Translations under genes and position numbers: made by a program
In this document: positions 22,529 to 31,065 of the stretch, in pieces
Numbering within the stretch: position 1 is the first letter of the stretch
How the letters are laid out: every line of letters starts with the position of its first letter
Assembly (NCBI GenBank): GCA_029259285.1
Contig: JAPDJB010000013.1
Coordinates: 1-31,281, forward strand
Source: Candidatus Bathyarchaeota archaeon
Lineage (GTDB): Archaea; Thermoproteota; Bathyarchaeia; TCS64; B23
Length of the DNA: 31,281 nucleotides
Direction of reading: 5' to 3'
Notes under the pieces: generated by a model
Database searches by the model: none
Seen by the model: the letters and a program-made list of their open reading frames with translations, nothing else
What the model was told of the DNA's origin: nothing

Positions 22529-22548
22529 CTCCCTTTTTTCCAAGGGAG
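22529..22548 (+). terminator. Possible terminator after the small helical protein gene
   Basis: CTCCC pairs with GGGAG around a loop that starts with six T residues. In archaea the T-run itself can end transcription. It separates the helical-protein gene from the RAM-domain gene, though the 47-base gap would also allow read-through. Confidence 0.35.
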
Positions 22549-22565
22549 ATTGAGGGGAGAGATGG

Positions 22566-22820
22566 ATGATAGTGAGCTATACTCTCGTTAGGGTGAGGCC
22601 TCGGAGGGATAGGGAGGTTTATAGAGCCATTAAAACCCTCCCAGAGGTGAAGGAGGTGACTCTCACCTACGGCGAATATGATCTCCTGGTGAAGGTTGAG
22701 TCTAACTCCCTGGAGGAGCTCGACGACTTTGTCTTCAATAAGCTCAGGAGGATCGAGGGTGTAGAGGCAACATCGACGCTCATAGAGGTGAAGCCTCCGG
22801 GGCTTGAGGAGGAGGACTAA
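22566..22820 (+). CDS. Stand-alone Lrp/AsnC ligand-binding (RAM) domain protein
   Basis: An 84-residue protein made only of the RAM domain of Lrp/AsnC regulators: VSYTLVRVRPRRDREVYRAI, VKEVTLTYGEYDLLVKVES, then LEELDDFVFNKLRRIEGV. It lacks a DNA-binding helix-turn-helix. Such stand-alone domains may bind amino acids and mix with full-length Lrp proteins; the Lrp gene on the minus strand nearby is the natural candidate partner. GAGGGGAG lies 7 bases before the ATG. The stop is followed at once by the CBS gene. Confidence 0.85.
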   Translation: MIVSYTLVRVRPRRDREVYRAIKTLPEVKEVTLTYGEYDLLVKVESNSLEELDDFVFNKLRRIEGVEATSTLIEVKPPGLEEED

Positions 22821-23252
22821 TTGGAGAGGGAGATGTTCCCCACCGTCGTCGCCGACATTATGAGCAGCCCCGTCATCAAAATCGATGGAGAGGCGAATGT
22901 GAGGGATGCAGCCCTCCTGATGATGGATAAGGGAATTGGATGCATCATCGTTATGGGGAGGGGAAAACCCATAGGGATTGTGACGGAGAGGGATATACTA
23001 GAGAGAGTTGTGGCGCCATGCCGAGACCCCTGCGAGGTTAAGGTGAAGGAGATCATGTCCACCCCCCTCATCACCATCTCCAAAGATGAGAGCATCCTGG
23101 AGGCGATGAGGAGGATGAGGAAGCATGGCATAGGAAGGCTTGTGGTTATGGAGGATGAGCGTCTAGAGGGCATAGTCACCGATGGAGATATCCTGAGAGC
23201 GGTCTCCCTCTCAGCCCTCAGCTCCTTCAAAACCCTCCTCCACATCGGCTAG
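22821..23252 (+). CDS. CBS domain pair protein
   Basis: A 143-residue protein with two CBS repeats, about 12-65 (VADIMSSPVIKIDGEANVRDAA ... GIVTERDILERV) and 76-130 (VKEIMSTPLITISKDESILEAM ... GIVTDGDILRAV). CBS pairs bind adenine nucleotides such as AMP, ATP or S-adenosylmethionine and act as energy sensors. The start may be TTG 22821, directly after the RAM stop with GGAGGAGG upstream, or ATG 22833, which has GGAGAGGG upstream. It is likely co-transcribed with the RAM gene. Its effector target is unknown. Confidence 0.85.
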   Translation: MEREMFPTVVADIMSSPVIKIDGEANVRDAALLMMDKGIGCIIVMGRGKPIGIVTERDILERVVAPCRDPCEVKVKEIMSTPLITISKDESILEAMRRMRKHGIGRLVVMEDERLEGIVTDGDILRAVSLSALSSFKTLLHIG

Positions 23253-23296
23253 AAAGTTTTTAATCATATTTCTAGGAATATAGTTGAGTCGCTTTG

Positions 23297-25483
23297 ATGA
23301 AGAAAGTCACCATCATCACGCCGCCGGAGTACGAGGGCATCATACTAGACGCCCTCGGAAGGGCGAGGGTCATCCAGCTGAAGGAGGTCACGGGCCCAGA
23401 GTTTACTGGATTGGTGGAGAGGGAGATAGACTTCAAACCCCTCTACGAGAGGGTTCGTCAGAGCCTTCGAAGGGTTTTGGAGTATTTAAAGGGGTTGGAG
23501 CTCACGCCGCAGCTGCCCGAGAGGGAAGAGCTCCAGCGGTTGATGGACGACCCCGAGGGGATGGTGGGGGAGGTTCTTGAGGACGTTGAGAGCCTCATCT
23601 CCAGGCTTCAACAGCTGGAGAGTCAGAGAGATGAGGAGATTAAGAGGCTGATGGAGGAGCTTCAGGCCAGGGTCGAGAAGGAGAAGGCCGCCTACCAGGA
23701 GGCGGTGGAGAAGCTGAGGGAAGAGATCGAGAGGCTGGAGGAGGAGAGAGGTCGGGCTAGGGAGGAGCTGGAGGAGCGATATAGGGAGCTGAAGGCGAGG
23801 CTTGAATCCGTCAGGGCCCTAGAGCCCGAAGAGTTCAAGCGCTGCTTCTCCGTCGGCCTCGCCAAGAAGGAGGTCATCGGGGAGCTGGAGGTCTACTTGA
23901 AGAGGTATCCAGACCTCTTCTATAAGACGGTGGATGTGAACCCTGAGGAGGTCTTCATCTTCATCTTCGGCTCAGAGGAGCATCGCCGATGGGTTGAGGC
24001 CCTCTTCCTCGTCTTCGACGTGAAGGACGTCTTCGACATCCTCAATCCAGGCGATGTCTTGCTGGTTCTAGACCCTGAGAAGAGGGAGGAGGCTATAAGG
24101 AGATATCAGGAGCGACTTGAGGCCTTAAAGGCTGAGAGGGAGAAGATAGATGAGAAGATTAAGGAGTATGATGAGAGACTCGGGGAGCTTGAGGAGAAGC
24201 TTAGGAGGTTTGAGGAGAATCATAGTAAGAACATCGAAGATCTAAAGGAGAAGTATGATAGGCTCAGGAGGGAGGTGGAGGAGCGATACGAGGAGGAGAT
24301 TAAGGAGATCAGGGGTGGAGAGGCCATCTCCCTCCTCATCTCCCTCAACTATATGCTTAGACTATTATCCGATGAGAGGATACCAACCATCAGATCGAGG
24401 GTAGTCGCCATCATCCAGGGATGGGTGCCGGATAAGAGGATCCCGAGGCTCCAGAGGATCATCGGCGAGGTGGAGAAGAAGATCGATGAGAGGATCTACA
24501 TGGAGTTAGAGGATCCAGAGCCCCATGAACATGTTCCAACGCCTCCACCGGAGCTTAAGCCCAAGATGCTCCAGCCAGCCTGGACCCTGACGGCGCTCAG
24601 AGGCTGGCCCTCCCTCCATGAGATCAACCCCGCCTATATCACGATCCTCGTCTTCAGCTTCCAGTTTGGCTTGATGTTTGGAGATGTTGGGCAAGGCGCC
24701 GTATACCTCATCCTAGGCCTCTTCCTCTCCAAGAGGTATAGGAGGGGTATGATGTCTAAACTCGGGGCCCTCTTCATACCCATGGGAATCTCAGCCATCA
24801 TCTTCGGCTTCCTCTACGGCGAGGTGTTCCTCATAGAGGGGTTGATCCATCCAATACTCTTCAGCCCCCTACACGACATAGGGAAGCTCATGAAGACCGT
24901 GTTGGGCATAGCGGTGGCTGAGATGTGCTTCGGATTGATCCTCGGAGCCATCAACCACATAAGAGAGGGGGAGCCCCTCGGCGCCCTGGGGGAGCATGGC
25001 CTTGGAGCCATCCTCTTCATCCTAGGCCTATATCTGGGAGCCCTCCACTACCTGAAGGTGGGGGACATCTTCCGACTCTTCGGCCACTACTCCTTCTTCA
25101 TGATGATCACCGGACTCATCCTATCAACCCTAGAACCCATACTCATCGCGCTGAGACATAGACACTTTGGGATGGAGGCGATGGGAGAGGGCATCGGAGC
25201 GCTTCTAATGACCTTCGTCGAGAGCCTGGCTAACCTATTCTCCTTCCTCAGGATCGCAGCCTTCGCCTTAGCCCACGCCAGCCTAGCCATCGCCGCCCAC
25301 TCTCTCGGACACTTCATGGGTCCAGGGGGCCTTGTCCTCACCAATATCATCGCCATGACCTTCGAATTCGTCTCAAGCTCGGTCCAATCACTGAGGCTGC
25401 TCTACTATGAATTCATGGGCAAGTTCTTCCAGGGAGGGGGAATTAGATTTAGACCCTTCAGATTAAATATCATTGATGACTGA
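23297..25483 (+). CDS. atpI: A-type ATP synthase subunit I (a/stator)
   Basis: A 728-residue membrane subunit. The N-terminal cytosolic half has two long coiled coils (about 94-175 and 260-340), and from about 435 onward several membrane helices follow. R652 in SFLRIAAFALAHASLAIA is the arginine that releases ions from the rotor ring in all rotary ATPases. It forms the ion half-channels against the K ring and links to the peripheral stalks. ATG 23297 is preceded at once by TTG 23294; GTTTTTAATC about 35 bases upstream is a possible TATA element. atpK follows about 100 bases later on the same strand, while the other ATP synthase genes are on the opposite strand. Confidence 0.94.
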   Translation: MKKVTIITPPEYEGIILDALGRARVIQLKEVTGPEFTGLVEREIDFKPLYERVRQSLRRVLEYLKGLELTPQLPEREELQRLMDDPEGMVGEVLEDVESLISRLQQLESQRDEEIKRLMEELQARVEKEKAAYQEAVEKLREEIERLEEERGRAREELEERYRELKARLESVRALEPEEFKRCFSVGLAKKEVIGELEVYLKRYPDLFYKTVDVNPEEVFIFIFGSEEHRRWVEALFLVFDVKDVFDILNPGDVLLVLDPEKREEAIRRYQERLEALKAEREKIDEKIKEYDERLGELEEKLRRFEENHSKNIEDLKEKYDRLRREVEERYEEEIKEIRGGEAISLLISLNYMLRLLSDERIPTIRSRVVAIIQGWVPDKRIPRLQRIIGEVEKKIDERIYMELEDPEPHEHVPTPPPELKPKMLQPAWTLTALRGWPSLHEINPAYITILVFSFQFGLMFGDVGQGAVYLILGLFLSKRYRRGMMSKLGALFIPMGISAIIFGFLYGEVFLIEGLIHPILFSPLHDIGKLMKTVLGIAVAEMCFGLILGAINHIREGEPLGALGEHGLGAILFILGLYLGALHYLKVGDIFRLFGHYSFFMMITGLILSTLEPILIALRHRHFGMEAMGEGIGALLMTFVESLANLFSFLRIAAFALAHASLAIAAHSLGHFMGPGGLVLTNIIAMTFEFVSSSVQSLRLLYYEFMGKFFQGGGIRFRPFRLNIIDD

Positions 25484-25499
25484 GAGTAAAACCAGTAAA

Positions 25500-25507
25500 A
25501 TATATAT
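25500..25507 (+). promoter_or_regulatory. TATA box before atpK
   Basis: ATATATAT preceded by AAA lies just after the atpI stop, about 80 bases upstream of the probable atpK start. It suggests that atpK has its own promoter and a leader of about 50 bases, as would suit a subunit needed in many copies. Confidence 0.5.
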
Positions 25508-25536
25508 GAAGGAACAGGAAGCTAAAAGGAGATACC

Positions 25537-25557
25537 GATAGCTCTCCACGAGCTATC
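25537..25557 (+). promoter_or_regulatory. Stem-loop in the atpK leader
   Basis: GATAGCTC and GAGCTATC form a perfect 8-base stem around a TCCAC loop, roughly 10 bases after the predicted transcription start and 10 bases before the purine-rich ribosome binding site. It may protect the mRNA or regulate translation. No T-tract follows, so it is not an obvious terminator. Confidence 0.5.
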
Positions 25558-25581
25558 AATAAGGAAAGGGAGGGGGTCGAG

Positions 25582-26190
25582 ATCGAAACCCTTTCAGCCG
25601 CGATAACCATCGCTGCTAGCATCATAGCGGCAGCATGGTGCCTCACACATGGCTCCACATTAAACGCCTCAGCCGCTGTGGAGAAGGGGAAGACCTCCCC
25701 CTGGGGCGTCTCCCTCAACCTCCTCGGGGGATGGATACTCGTCTATGGATTCTTCACAGCGCTCACGCTGATCCTTGAGATGACCAGAGCGACCACAATC
25801 TTTGCAAGCCTCCTATTGATAGTGGGACTTGGATTATCCACCTCCATGGCTAGAAGCCGAGGGGACGAGAAGAGCCTGAAGGCGACGTTGAAGCGGGCTA
25901 GCTCGTGGGGAGCCATCATAGGGGTAATATTAATTATAAGCTTGATAATGACTCTAGGAGGTGGTGGAGTGGTGATACCTGAATCGGCATGGCCCCTCTT
26001 GATGGGTGCGTTGACGATGATAGGAGCAGCCTACGCAGCGGCCATCTCCATCATAGCAGCCGTCAAAGCTGGCTCTGAGATGCTGAGGGAGAAGCCGGAG
26101 CTGTCCATCTGGTCTCTCCTCTTCGTAGCTCTCGGCGAGGGGCTTGCGATATATGGATTGATCGTGGCGATACTACTTCTCACGGCCTAG
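25582..26190 (+). CDS. atpK: A-type ATP synthase rotor subunit K with unusual start
   Basis: The proteolipid of the rotor ring. The conventional start would be GTG 25678, but the frame upstream clearly encodes the first membrane helix (ETLSAAITIAASIIAAAW). No ATG, GTG or TTG exists between the upstream stop (25507) and that helix; the purine-rich GGGAGGGGG (25568-25576) stands 5 bases before ATC 25582, the likely initiator or a changed ATG. From there the product is 202 residues with about six membrane helices, three hairpins. Hairpin 3 has the ion-binding E186 in ALGEGLAIYG; hairpin 1 has the matching LGGWILVYG with G50 instead; hairpin 2 has no evident acid. Confidence 0.75.
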   Translation: METLSAAITIAASIIAAAWCLTHGSTLNASAAVEKGKTSPWGVSLNLLGGWILVYGFFTALTLILEMTRATTIFASLLLIVGLGLSTSMARSRGDEKSLKATLKRASSWGAIIGVILIISLIMTLGGGGVVIPESAWPLLMGALTMIGAAYAAAISIIAAVKAGSEMLREKPELSIWSLLFVALGEGLAIYGLIVAILLLTA

Positions 26191-26240
26191 AGACCCCTAA
26201 TATTTCTATGATGATTCGAAGGGGGTGGAGGTATAGGGGA

Positions 26241-27278
26241 CTATAGGGGGTGGGTGAGATAGCGAGTTACATCTTCCATCGGTATCCCCTGAATCAGCCC
26301 CCAGCCTATGCTGACTAGATCATCCTTCTCCAACTCGTTAAGCATAATATAGCTGAGGGCGACGCTCATCCCATAGTCATCCACTCTCCGCCCATCCATC
26401 GCCAGAGTCCTGATATATCTCCTCAGTCTGGCTCTGATCATCGCCATATCATCCTCTAAGAGAGGCTCCAGTATCCAGTCATAGGGATGATCAAGGCCCT
26501 TTACAAGGGGTTGGAGAGCCTCCGCCTCTATGACCCTCTTAATCACCTCATGATCAATAAGGTAGGTTGAGGTGAAGATCTCTCCAATCCTCCTCAACAC
26601 CTCTCCCCGCTTCTTCACAGCCCTGAGCTTTATGGCGGCCAATAGATTCTCAACATCAACCTCAACGCCGATAAGCCTCCTAGCGATAGACCTGGCGACG
26701 CTGGGGAGAACCTCAGCCTCCCTGGAGACCTCGCTGAAGTAGAGGTGGCTGAGGCGGAGCTCCAGAGGCCAGAGGGCGTCGAAGAGTCTTAGGAGATCCA
26801 ACGCCTCTTCAAGGGCCTCATAGGGGGTGCCCCTCAGCCTGGAGACCACCTCCACCACATCTCCAGCCTCAGCCAACTCTCCATAGTCCGCTACTCCATA
26901 AGGCTGCATGGGTATGAGAGAGGCCATTATGGAGCTGGGGGGGAGACCTGTGAATCTCCCTCGGAGGATCCTCTTGAGGTTTATCACCTCAAGCCTCATC
27001 AAGGTGAAGACCTCTAGGAAGGCCCCCATCCTCCCAGGCGCCGCTCTGAGGACCTCCTCCACCCTCCCCAGGAGCTTGTAGTTGAGGGCCCTCTCCAGGG
27101 AGATGGAGGGGTCAACCCCATCCTCTAGGGCTATCTCACCATAGGGAGTGTGAGATAGAAGCCTTAGAAACCCCTCAATGTCGCCGGCCTCTGCAAGCCT
27201 CCTCATATCACTTGGCGTGAGAAGCCTCCCCAGTAGGGAGTGGCATCTCACGACGAGGTAGGGTAGGCCTGGGCTCAC
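26241..27278 (-). CDS. atpC: A-type ATP synthase subunit C
   Basis: A 345-residue helical subunit C (related to eukaryotic V-ATPase d/AC39), the funnel that joins the central stalk to the K ring. The N-terminal YLVVRCHSLLGRLLTP and repeated patterns such as EVINLKRILRGRFTGL, ENLLAAIKLRAV and the C-terminal NELEKDDLVSIGWGLIQGIP fit the family. The start is GTG 27278, overlapping the atpD stop as GTGA, so the genes are coupled. Its position after D, rather than before A, is unusual. It converges with atpK across a 50-base gap. Confidence 0.88.
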   Translation of the reverse strand: MSPGLPYLVVRCHSLLGRLLTPSDMRRLAEAGDIEGFLRLLSHTPYGEIALEDGVDPSISLERALNYKLLGRVEEVLRAAPGRMGAFLEVFTLMRLEVINLKRILRGRFTGLPPSSIMASLIPMQPYGVADYGELAEAGDVVEVVSRLRGTPYEALEEALDLLRLFDALWPLELRLSHLYFSEVSREAEVLPSVARSIARRLIGVEVDVENLLAAIKLRAVKKRGEVLRRIGEIFTSTYLIDHEVIKRVIEAEALQPLVKGLDHPYDWILEPLLEDDMAMIRARLRRYIRTLAMDGRRVDDYGMSVALSYIMLNELEKDDLVSIGWGLIQGIPMEDVTRYLTHPL

Positions 27279-27892
27279 TCTCTTCGACGTGCCAGGGCAC
27301 CTCCGATGAGCTTTATCCTCACGAGGTCGTCGAGGCTCTCCTCGTCGAGCTTTTCCTCTATGAATTTGATGATCCTCTTATGCTGCGGGATCACTATGTT
27401 CTCCAGGGCGTTCACCTTCCTGTTGGTCTTCCCCAGCTCGTCGGCGATGCGCTCGATCCTCGCCTCGAACTCCGCCAGCCTTATCACATCGTCGATGACC
27501 TCCATCATCTTCTCAGCCACCCTTCTGAGGGTGACATCCAGCTCTCCCTCTATGCTGGGTTTCTCACATCTCCTCACATAGGGGTATAACACCCCCATGA
27601 CGCTCCTGGGGATGATATCCACCTTCAATCCCCGTCTAACGGATCTCGCCTGGCTTTTAACCTCCGTCGGCCCAAGGGCGATGTAGGCCGCCGTCAAAGC
27701 CCTGTAGGCCTCCCTGAGCTCCGCCAGCAGCAGCCTCCTCCTCCCCTTCAAGACCTCTATGGAGGCGCTCAGCTCCTTGGCGAGGTGATCCCTCTTCAGC
27801 TTGAGGAACTCGCAGCCCCTCTCTATGAACCTTATCCGCCTCTTCAACTCCATGAGGAAGCCCTTCGTCGGCCTCACACCGCTGAGGCTCAA
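27275..27892 (-). CDS. atpD: A-type ATP synthase subunit D
   Basis: A 205-residue central-stalk subunit, two long helices forming the rotating shaft. VRPTKGFLMELKRRIRFIER is the typical opening, and GKTNRKVNALENIVIPQHKR the typical late segment. The start is TTG 27892, three bases after the atpB stop; GTG 27877 is a less likely alternative because it would remove residues the family usually has. It is followed by atpC with a 4-base overlap. Confidence 0.92.
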   Translation of the reverse strand: MSLSGVRPTKGFLMELKRRIRFIERGCEFLKLKRDHLAKELSASIEVLKGRRRLLLAELREAYRALTAAYIALGPTEVKSQARSVRRGLKVDIIPRSVMGVLYPYVRRCEKPSIEGELDVTLRRVAEKMMEVIDDVIRLAEFEARIERIADELGKTNRKVNALENIVIPQHKRIIKFIEEKLDEESLDDLVRIKLIGGALARRRE

Positions 27893-27895
27893 AGC

Positions 27896-29299
27896 CTACT
27901 CCACCCTCTTCCCCCTATACTTCGGATGGAATTCCTTGATGTAGGCCTCCCTCACCCTGATGAGATCCTCCTCAGGCAGCATCGCCAGGAGATCCCAGGC
28001 GATGTCCAGGGTCTCCTCTATGCTCCGATTCTCATAGTATCCCTGATTGACGAAGCGGCGCTCGAACTCGTCGGCGAACTCCAGGTAGCGCCTCTCCCTT
28101 TCGCTGAGGCCGACGACGCCGACGATGCGGACCAGCCCCCTCGCCCTGATACCCTCGGCGTAGGCCATGTAGAGCTGGTTTGAGACATCTGCATGATCCT
28201 TCCTGGTCTTCCCCTCCCCTATGCCGTCCTTCATCAGCCTCGAAAGGCTGGGCAGGACATTCATGGGGGGATAGATGCCCCTGAGGTAGAGATCCCTCTG
28301 GAGGATGAGCTGTCCCTCGGTGATATAGCCCGTCAGATCCGGCACCGGATGGGTGATGTCTCCGCCGGGCATCGTCAATATGGGCATCAACGTGATGGAG
28401 CCCTTCTTCCCCTTAATCCTGCCAGCCCTCTCGTAGATGGTGGCTAGGTCGCTGTAGAGATATCCAGGGTAGCCCTTCCTCGTCGGGATCTCCTCTCTGG
28501 CGATGCTGATGCTCCTCAGGGCCTCGGCGTAGTTGGTCATGTCGGTGAGGATGACGAGGACATGCATATCGAGGTCGAAGGCGAGATACTCAGCTATGGT
28601 CTGCGCGATCCTCGGCGTCACCAGCCTCTCAATCGGCGGGTCATCGGCGAGGTTGAGGATCATCACCGACTTGCTGAGGGCCCCGGTCTTCTCGAATTCC
28701 TCCCTGAAGAACTCAGCCTCCTCATGCTTTATCCCCATGGCTGCGAAGACGATGGCGAACTCCTCCTCACGCCCAGGGATGGTGGCCTGCCTGGCGATCT
28801 GAGCCGCCAATCGGTTGTGGGGAAGCCCCGACTCGGAGAAGATGGGGAGCTTCTGCCCCCTAACGAGGCTGTTCATGCCGTCGATGGCCGAGATACCCGT
28901 CTGGATGAACTCGCTGGGGACGTCCCTCGCAGCTGGGTTGATGACTCCGCCGTGGATGTCTCGCTCATCGGTGCTTAGGGGCCTGGGCATCCCATCCAGG
29001 GGCTCGAAGCTCCCGCTGAAGATCCTGCCGATCAGCTCGTCGGAGACAGGTATCTTCAGGGTCTCCCCCGTGAACCTTATGCTCACGTCGAGATCCAGGC
29101 CGCTGGTGTCGCCGAAGACCTGGACGAGGGCCCAATCCTTCGACACGTCGAGGACAGAGCCGATGGCCTCGTAGCCTGTGGGCGTCGTCACCCTCACCAC
29201 CTCGTCGTAGGCGACGTCCTTCACCCCCTCGACGAAGAGAATTGGCCCCCTGATCTCCTTCGTCGTCCTATAGATGAGGCCTGCCTCCTCCACCGTCAT
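27896..29299 (-). CDS. atpB: A-type ATP synthase subunit B (non-catalytic)
   Basis: The regulatory nucleotide-binding subunit, 467 residues, alternating with A in the hexameric head. FSESGLPHNRLAAQIARQA takes the place of a P-loop, as is usual for B. FAAMGIKHEEAEFFREEFE, LTDMTNYAEALRSIS and PGGDITHPVPDLTGYITEGQ are family signatures. ATG 29299 overlaps the atpA TGA (ATGA) and has GGAGGTG 5 bases upstream, so it is preferred over GTG 29305. Confidence 0.96.
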   Translation of the reverse strand: MTVEEAGLIYRTTKEIRGPILFVEGVKDVAYDEVVRVTTPTGYEAIGSVLDVSKDWALVQVFGDTSGLDLDVSIRFTGETLKIPVSDELIGRIFSGSFEPLDGMPRPLSTDERDIHGGVINPAARDVPSEFIQTGISAIDGMNSLVRGQKLPIFSESGLPHNRLAAQIARQATIPGREEEFAIVFAAMGIKHEEAEFFREEFEKTGALSKSVMILNLADDPPIERLVTPRIAQTIAEYLAFDLDMHVLVILTDMTNYAEALRSISIAREEIPTRKGYPGYLYSDLATIYERAGRIKGKKGSITLMPILTMPGGDITHPVPDLTGYITEGQLILQRDLYLRGIYPPMNVLPSLSRLMKDGIGEGKTRKDHADVSNQLYMAYAEGIRARGLVRIVGVVGLSERERRYLEFADEFERRFVNQGYYENRSIEETLDIAWDLLAMLPEEDLIRVREAYIKEFHPKYRGKRVE

Positions 29300-31065
29300 C
29301 GACACACCTCCTCATACTCCTCCTCCAGCTTCCTCACCTGCTTCTCCATCTCCCTCAGGACCTCCTCTATGGGGTCAAGGCCCCTCCGCTCCTTCAGCCT
29401 CATAAGCTCCGGGATGATGGGGAGTTCCCTGATCCTCTCTATGGGTATCCCCTTCCTCACCAGGGGCTCCACCCGGTCGTAGAACTCCATGAGGGCCCTC
29501 AGCATTCTAGCCTGCTTCTCAGCCTCACAGTAGGTGTCCACCTCGTGGAAGGCGTTCTGAACCAGGAAGCCCTCCCTTATCATCTCGGCTATCAGGAGCA
29601 CCAGCCTCTGCTCATCAGGCAGCGCCTTCTCGCCGATGATCCTCGCCGTCTCCTCTATCTCGGAGGCCTCCTCTAGGAGGCCTAGGGCCCTCTCCCTCAG
29701 CCTCTCCCAATCCCGCTCATACTGGGACCACCACCTGGAGGCCACGTCGAGGTAGCGGGTGAAGCTCCTCAGCCAGTTGATGGCGGGGAAGTGCCTCCTG
29801 AAGGCCAGTTCTGTGTCCAGGGCCCAGAAGGCGCCGACGAACCTCAGAGTATGCGTCGTCACGGGCTCGCTGAAATCTCCGCCGGGCGGCGAGACAGCGC
29901 CCAGGATGGTTACGCTTCCAACCCGCTTCCCGGAGCCCAGGGTGATAACCCTCCCGGCCCTCTCATAGATCTCGGCGATCCTGTCGGCGAGGTATGCGGG
30001 GAAGCCCCTCTCAGCCGGTATCTCCTCCAGGCGTCCCGAGAGGTCTCGGAGGGCCTCAGCCCACCTGGAGGTGGAGTCGGCCATGACAGCCACGTCGTAG
30101 CCCTGATCTCGATAATACTCCGCGAGGGTCACGCCCATGTAGATGCTGGCCTCCCTCGCCGAGACGGGCATGTTGCTGACGTTTGCGATGATGACGGTCC
30201 TCTCTATGAGCCTCCGCCCCGTGCGGGGGTCGGTCAGCTCCGGGAAGTGGGTGACGACGTCGGCCATCTCGTTTCCACGCTCGCCGCAGCCGATAAGGAC
30301 TATGACATCGGCGTCGGCCCACTTGCTGATCTGCTGGAGCATGACGGTCTTACCGGTGCCGAAGCCCCCGGGTATACAGGCGGCTCCTCCCTTGGCAACT
30401 GGGAAGAAGGTGTCGATGACCCTCTGACCCGTGATGAGTGGCTTCTCTAGGGGCAGCCTCTCCTTGTAGGGCCTCGGCCTCCTCACCGGCCAGGTCTGCA
30501 TCATCCTCAATTCCCGCCGCTCCCCCCAGGGCGTCCTGAGGGTGGCCACGGTCTCCTCCACGGTGAAGTCTCCCCTCTCCACCGACTCGATGACACCCCT
30601 CACACCCAGCGGGACGAGGATCCTATGCTGGAAGTAGGGGGTCTCCTGGACGACGCCTATTATGTCGCCCTCCACCACCCTATCCCCGGGCTTGGCCTTA
30701 GGCTCGAAGCTCCACCTCTTCTCCCTATCTAGGGGAGGGATGTGGATGCCTCGGGTGACGAAGGGGCCGGCTATCTCCCAGAGCTTCACCTCCGACCTCT
30801 CCACGCCGTCCACGATGGTTCCCATGAGGCCGGGGCCCAGCTCCGCCACCAGGGGCTTACCGGTGTCCAGCACCGGCTCTCCCGGTCTCAGGCCGCTGGT
30901 GGTTTCATAGCACTGTATGTAGGCCGTCTTCTCGCTGAGTCTGACGATCTCCCCCATTAGTCGGAGGTCGCCTACCTCCACCAGGTCGCCTATCTTGGGC
31001 TCCTTCTCGAATCTCGCTACCACGAGGGAACCGTTAATCCTCTCTATGGTTCCAACCAGGGACAT
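29296..31065 (-). CDS. atpA: A-type ATP synthase subunit A (catalytic)
   Basis: A 589-residue catalytic subunit. The P-loop is GGFGTGKT at 233-240, with K239 and T240 intact, but the usual archaeal form is GPFGSGKT: here the proline and serine of the loop are replaced by glycine (G234) and threonine (T237). The long non-homologous insert typical of A subunits (about 115-195) is present, as are GCGERGNEM, MADSTSRWAEALRDLSGRLE and SPPGGDFSEPVT. ATG 31065 shares its first base with the atpE stop (TAATG). Its 3' end is coupled to atpB. Confidence 0.96.
   Translation of the reverse strand: MSLVGTIERINGSLVVARFEKEPKIGDLVEVGDLRLMGEIVRLSEKTAYIQCYETTSGLRPGEPVLDTGKPLVAELGPGLMGTIVDGVERSEVKLWEIAGPFVTRGIHIPPLDREKRWSFEPKAKPGDRVVEGDIIGVVQETPYFQHRILVPLGVRGVIESVERGDFTVEETVATLRTPWGERRELRMMQTWPVRRPRPYKERLPLEKPLITGQRVIDTFFPVAKGGAACIPGGFGTGKTVMLQQISKWADADVIVLIGCGERGNEMADVVTHFPELTDPRTGRRLIERTVIIANVSNMPVSAREASIYMGVTLAEYYRDQGYDVAVMADSTSRWAEALRDLSGRLEEIPAERGFPAYLADRIAEIYERAGRVITLGSGKRVGSVTILGAVSPPGGDFSEPVTTHTLRFVGAFWALDTELAFRRHFPAINWLRSFTRYLDVASRWWSQYERDWERLRERALGLLEEASEIEETARIIGEKALPDEQRLVLLIAEMIREGFLVQNAFHEVDTYCEAEKQARMLRALMEFYDRVEPLVRKGIPIERIRELPIIPELMRLKERRGLDPIEEVLREMEKQVRKLEEEYEEVCR

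Noticed and set aside
27785..28183. A 132-codon plus-strand open frame spanning atpD and atpB
   Set aside because: Crosses two conserved genes on the other strand and shows no protein-like pattern.
29791..30450. A 219-codon plus-strand open frame inside atpA
   Set aside because: Antisense shadow of a highly conserved catalytic subunit; no start signal or domain.
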